Below, piece by piece: positions 58,701-64,000 of a stretch of DNA of 64,000 bases (its first letter is position 1; each line of letters begins with the position of its first letter). Origin of the DNA: Rachycentron canadum. Lineage: Eukaryota; Chordata; Actinopteri; Carangiformes; Rachycentridae. The translations under genes and the position numbers were made by a program. Under the pieces are notes generated by a model, which had not been told where the DNA came from, made no database searches, and was given only the letters and a program-made list of their open reading frames with translations. The stretch spans positions 13,572,951 to 13,636,950 of the forward strand of contig CM076661.1 of assembly GCA_038496675.1 (NCBI GenBank). Direction: 5' to 3'.

Positions 58701-61700
58701 TAGTGAATCCACTAATTTCAAAACCTTACAAAAATAGCTTGCATTTATTGCAAACACATCTTCCAACAAATTGTCTCTTGATCTTATTCCCTTCACGTGG
58801 CAGGTGGAATTACTGTTTCCATCATAGTGTTTGTCTTTACCATCAAGTTCCTCTGTGAGCTTGCAGCGAGGGTTGTCAGCTTCCTGCAGAATGAGGATCC
58901 AGGTCGACGTGGTGACCGCAGCATCTATGACTATGTTCGGGGAAACTACCTGGACCCACGTTCCTGCAAGGTGTCATGGGACTGGAAGGAACCGCAGGAA
59001 GTTGGGCAGACTATGAGCTTCAGAGTCCAGGTGATAATTGATTTCCAATGTGTCAAAGATAAAGTTTCAAGTCTCATTGACTTTCTTAAAAATGTCTTAT
59101 GCATGCAGCAGTGTCAACAGTATTTTGTTAGCGGCATTATGTTCAGAAATGTAAAATTGACTTGACGTGTTTGTCCACTGTATTAAATTTTACTCAGTTT
59201 GTATTTCTGTCTGCTCAGCTGTTCTATAAGAATGGCCAGCCTTTCCCAGCCCATCGACCTGTGGGACTGAGGGTCAACATCACCCACATTGAATTGGCTC
59301 TGGACATCCCTGTTACGCAGGAGGTTCTGCAAGATCCAGAGTCCAATGTAGTCAAAGTGGCCTTCACAGTGCGCAAGGCTGGACGCTATGAGGTTGCTGT
59401 CAAGCTGGGCGGCCTCAATGTAGCTTACAGCCCTTATTATAAGATATTCCAGCCAGGTATGTCTACTGTTTATATTTCAGAGCCAATCTGTATTTTGCTT
59501 TGTGTAATTTTTGATTTGACAAGTTTGTAACACTGATTGTGTATTTTTCTGTTCTTTCGTTTACTTCAGGTACAGTTGTCCCTTCTAAAACCAAGATAGC
59601 CTACCATTTCTCCACCCTTGTGCTAATAAATGGCCAACAGCACACTTTGCAGATTGAACCCAGGGATGAATATGGAAACCCCACTAGTAACTCCACATCT
59701 CTCACAGATGAAGCCAACTACAGCGTCCATGTGCACTCTGTAAGGGAACAAAACCCTTTTCTATTGTCTTTTTAACTGTAATTTGAAGATTTATTTCTTG
59801 ATTATAACTGTAAAAATGAAAGCCAGCCTTTGTTTTCAACCTTGTGTTCTCAATTGCACAGTCACTGATTTAAAAGCAGAAAAAGTTCTAATGGTAATTC
59901 CCAAAATTCTGAGCTGGGATTCATTTCAGTTTTCCTTTTCTTCCAGCTCGGCACAGTGGATGATGACAGTCTGGATGAGTGCTACAGCAAGTCAGTTTCA
60001 CTCAACAAGCAGCAGTGCCAAGTTCTTCTCAGACTCACCCTGAGGAAGACAGGCTGTTTCAGGGCCCGCATCTCCTATAATGACCAGCCACTCAGCAACG
60101 GGGAATTTGACATTATTGTTCTCAGTGGTGAGCAGCCTTGACAAAAATACACAGCTAGTGGAGAAATTAACCAGAAATGCTTTTCTAATAACTTGATAAT
60201 GCATTTAGTTTTCTTTAACCACAGTCACGGTGTGTTTTAAAAACCTAATACTCATATTCTCATTGCATATCACAGAGAATGAGAAGGCCTGTGTGGAGAA
60301 GAATGTTTCCACTCCAGGCATTAGTATCTACTTTGAGGCATACCTGTACAGCAGTGGGAACTACAGCAGTTCATCATGGCAGTTACCAGCCTCCTCCCTG
60401 CTTGCTCCCCAACGGAGGCCCTCTATGGGAGAAGAGGAGGATGAGCATGACTCTCCTGTGGAGGGACAACCTGAGAAGGTCAAGAAACCAAAAAAGGTCT
60501 ACTGTTACATATCGCCAAAGGTACGTGTCGAGCTTTTAATGGTTACATTTCAATAGTATTGTTTTTTTCTTCTTCTTTGTCGTTTGGTTTTGTGAATATA
60601 AGTAAATGAGAAGCTTAATTTGCATTTGTTTAAGATGACTTGATCTTCTATTTCAAAACAGCAACTTTCCGTGAAGGAGTTCTACCTGAAAATAATCCCG
60701 TGGCGCCTTTTTACCTTTCGAGTTTGTCCAGGAACAAAGGTAGGTGGAACTAATGTCAAAAAATCCTGGAGAACCTGCCTCATTCATTTGGTTTAACAGG
60801 CTCAGTGCAATCTGTCTGCTCTCTTCTCAGTTTACCTATTATGGTCCTGATCCGGTTCACAAGTACCTAACTCTAGTGGTGGATGATGGGATACAGCCTC
60901 CTGTGGAGCTCAGCTGCAAAGACAGGAACATCATGGCTGCCACCTTCATTCGCTTCCTACACAAGAACATTGGTTTGTTTCAGTGTGATTATTTTCTGCC
61001 TCGAGCTACACTTACTAAATGTCTGTCCTTTGTGGAAACTGTAGCAGTAATTTGATGGTTGCGTCCACAGGCGGCTCTGAAACTTTCCAAGACAAGGTGA
61101 ACTTCTTTCAGCGTGAGCTCAGACACATCCACTCCAAGAGACCTCGCACCAAGACCTGCCTAAAAATCACCCGACACTCTACTCTAGATTCAGTGAGTTC
61201 TTCTTTACTGTATTATGAAGCTGTTTCATAATATGTGCAGTGTAAAAATGTGCATGTAATCATAACAATTGTGACCCCCAGTGATATGTTTTCATTTGTC
61301 TTTCCTTCTTGCTGCTGCTCAGTCCCTGAAGGCTACAAGGAACTTTTCTGTGTCAGACTGGAGTAAGAACTTTGAGGTCGTCTTTCAAGATGAGGAAGGT
61401 AATGAAACGTCTGACAACTGAGATCAGTATTGAGAATTTTGTGTATTTTTGCTGTTGTAGCAACGACTTCAAACCAAAAATATCTTAAGATTACGCCACA
61501 TTGATAGTCACAACACAGTAATTTGTTTAGGCGACCACACTTGTAAAACTGTGCACATTTTTTCGGCAGCTCTGGACTGGGGCGGTCCTCGCAGGGAGTG
61601 GTTTGAGCTGATTTGCAAGACCCTCTTTGACACCTCCAACCAGCTGTTTACCCGTTTCAGTGACAACAACCAGGGTCTTGTAAGTTATTTTTTTTGACCA

Positions 61701-63986
61701 CCACCATCATCTTAAAAACAACTTAAGGAATGTTTTGTATCCTCTTAAACTACATATGTCACATTCAAAATAAGAGAATTAACATTGATTTTGCAGGTGC
61801 ACCCAAACGCTGACAGGCCACCCCACCTGCGTCTGAAGATGTACGAGTTTGCTGGCCGCATCGTTGGGAAGTGCCTGTATGAATCTGCACTGGGTGGGGC
61901 CTACAAACAGCTGGTCCGAGCTCGCTTTACACGTTCTTTCTTGGCCCAGATTATTGGCCTTAGGATGAACTACAAGGTATGGAACACAATACATTCCCAC
62001 AGAGAAGACTCATTCCCTGGAAGTTGGAAGGTCATTGATTGTTTAACTTCTGGTGTCAACTGGTCCGTCTCATCATTTTAAAATTCCTCACAAAGCCAGG
62101 ACCTGATTTGATTCTTGGCATTATTTATTTCATGGAGAACTAGCCAGTGTGTTTTGCTGTTTATCCAACTTCCTAAGATTTCAAAGCTCAGAATTAAACG
62201 AGACCCAATCTTTTTTATTTATTTTTTTTTATATCCTTCCACCGATAACATGAAATGTCATGTTTATTTAAAACCATAATTTTCCTGCCCCCCCCCCGCC
62301 CGCATGCAGTACTTTGAGACTGACGACCAGGAGTTCTACAAAACTAAAGTCTGCTTCATCCTAAACAATGACGTGAGTGAAATGGACCTGGTGTTTGCCG
62401 AGGAGAAGTACAGCAAGTCGGGACAGCTGGAGAAGGTGAGGCAACACTTTGGAAAGGAACCTCCTCTTTTGATGATGTCATTTCACAGGAGATAGGAACA
62501 ATAAACCAAACGAAAGAAACCATATTGCTTGTTTGGCAAGTATTTTGTTTTTTCTTAAAGAGAGGGAGTGGTGAGTTTACATTAAGTTTTTAAACCTTTT
62601 CAAACTTTGTTTTTGTTTTCAGTCATAAAATTCCACAGAATAGCATGTCACTCCCTATGTGGAAACAGTTCACCCCCCTCCTTTTTACTAGATGCATATT
62701 TAATGTTGTTTTGTTTTTGTTTTTTTTAACTTTATATTGATTTGATATTTATCATGAGGCTGACAAGTGTGCGGCAGCCAAACACACACATTCAAGAAAG
62801 TCTCTGAACTAACATATATTCTAATCCTCTCTCTGCTATCTTACCTTTATTTTTTGAGAGCCACACAATTACATTTTTCTTATATTTTATCTATCTTCAT
62901 GTCTTAGATTTTTTGTTTTTCTGTTTTATATTTGTTTCTGACCTGTTCTTGCCACATGTTCTCTTGTAGGTGGTGGAGCTAATATCAGGGGGAGCGCAGA
63001 TCGCTGTTACCAATGAAAACAAGATGCATTATCTCAACCTGCTGGCCCAGTACAGATTGGCCAGCCAGGTGAGAGATGAGGTGGAACACTTCCTGAAAGG
63101 TAAGGCAACTAGCACAGCTGCGGTCTGCCATTTTATTTATTTTTTGTCAATTCTGCTAATTTGAGGTCTCCGGTAATGTGCGTGTAATTAGTGTAATTTC
63201 CTGATCAATTGCAGGTTTGAACGAACTGGTTCCAGAAAACCTGCTAGCCATATTTGATGAGAATGAGTTGGAGGTATGTGTGATGTTTATAATAAATCCT
63301 GTTGCTCTTTTACAACATCACAGGGGTAATTATATATTTTTTTCCTTTTTAAATCTCTTCAGCTGTTGATGTGTGGCACGGGTGATATAAATGTGCAGGA
63401 CTTCAAGGCCCACGCTGTGATTGTTGGAGGATCGTGGCACTTCAGAGAGAAAGTATGTCATGGAAATTATCTGTCTTCCTTTCTTTGTGATGAAAACATC
63501 TGAGCATGTTGATTTTCTGTTACTACAGGTGATGAAGTGGTTCTGGGCAGTGGTGTCTAGCTTCACCCAGGAGGAGCTGGCTCGTCTGCTGCAGTTCACC
63601 ACTGGCTCCTCTCAGCTTCCCCCCGGGGGATTCAACATTCTTTGCCCCTCCTTCCAGATCATCGCTGCTCCCACCCACAGCACCTTGCCTACTGCACACA
63701 CCTGGTGAGTGGGAAAACATAGTCAGATATGTTTAAAGGATAAGGCTGTTTGATATATTCTTACTGGCTACATATCCAACTCAATATCATGCTCAATCAC
63801 ATGTACCATTTTGTGTAAAAGTTTCACACAAACTTAATCAGAATTAATACATCAGCTGACTCTTCATGTTCCTCTTTGTACAGTTTTAACCAGCTGTGCC
63901 TCCCTACCTACGACTCCTACGAGGAGCTGCACAAGATGCTGAAGCTGGCCATCAGTGAGGGCAGTGAAGGCTTCGGCATGCTCTGA
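55772..63986 (+). CDS. arel1: AREL1 HECT-type E3 ubiquitin ligase, long N-terminal form
   Basis: Exons: 55772-55919, 56223-56391, 58032-58252, 58409-58480, 58804-59030, 59219-59456, 59570-59739, 59947-60127, 60276-60520, 60662-60739, 60831-60972, 61071-61192, 61323-61398, 61570-61679, 61797-61976, 62310-62435, 62970-63099, 63215-63273, 63363-63452, 63529-63704, 63884-63986, giving 1020 residues. Human AREL1 is an anti-apoptotic cytosolic ligase for IAP antagonists; the human 823-residue form begins at the Met equivalent to residue 199 here. Residues 1-198 add a signal-anchor-like start, two SAM-like helical segments (IQEWLQGHSLSQYRHLF; LQEWLCSQNLEHYYHTL) and a hydrophobic stretch. A filamin-type repeat (about 255-355) and the HECT domain (about 680-1020) follow. 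The catalytic Cys is residue 987 (AHTCFNQL), its codon split across the last intron. It ends FGML, as in human. Confidence 0.95.
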
Positions 63987-64000
63987 CTCCACCATCACTG

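Noticed and set aside
1..64000. tRNA, rRNA or CRISPR features
   Set aside because: No cloverleaf with A/B boxes, rRNA-like sequence or spaced direct repeats was found by eye; CRISPR is not expected in a vertebrate genome.

Overview
This is a vertebrate nuclear genome segment. The intron-rich genes with GT-AG sites, long (TG)n tracts and teleost-type gene content point to a ray-finned fish, probably a percomorph. That assignment is an inference and no species can be named from the sequence. Eight protein-coding orthologues were rebuilt exon by exon, with reading phase closing across every junction. Two lineage-specific olfactomedin genes and two decayed copies were also found.

Left to right: an AT-rich flank with simple repeats (1-2956); prox2 on minus (2957-9956, plus a 5' UTR exon near 11534); dlst on plus (12569-18546); rps6kl1 on minus (19792-24698); an olfactomedin-4-like tandem cluster on minus (decayed copy 26860-28130, intact copies 29390-31130 and 34045-35802) with a HIPK-like kinase fragment on plus inside it (32062-33141); lrrc74a on minus (36190-40113) divergent from angel1 on plus (40529-44171); vash1 on minus (47259-50477); fcf1 on minus (52066-54710) divergent from arel1 on plus (55772-63986, stop codon just inside the window).

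Most neighbours correspond to human 14q24.3, as two blocks that are separated in human: AREL1-FCF1 / PROX2-DLST-RPS6KL1, and VASH1-ANGEL1-LRRC74A. The blocks are interleaved here and no YLPM1 exon was seen between fcf1 and prox2. The genes do not form a pathway. They cover a homeo-prospero transcription factor, a TCA-cycle acyltransferase, a degenerate MIT-kinase, secreted glycoproteins, an LRR/EF-hand protein, a CCR4-type nuclease-fold protein, a tubulin carboxypeptidase, an 18S rRNA processing factor and a HECT ubiquitin ligase.

The most noteworthy observations are: a U12-type AT-AC intron in prox2 with all its signals visible; the olfactomedin tandem array at three stages of integrity; an arel1 N-terminal extension of 198 residues with SAM-like segments and an extra hydrophobic segment; an exact 3 x 81-bp coding repeat in angel1; and a weak-donor rps6kl1 exon bracketed by CA repeats. 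No wholly new biological system was found.
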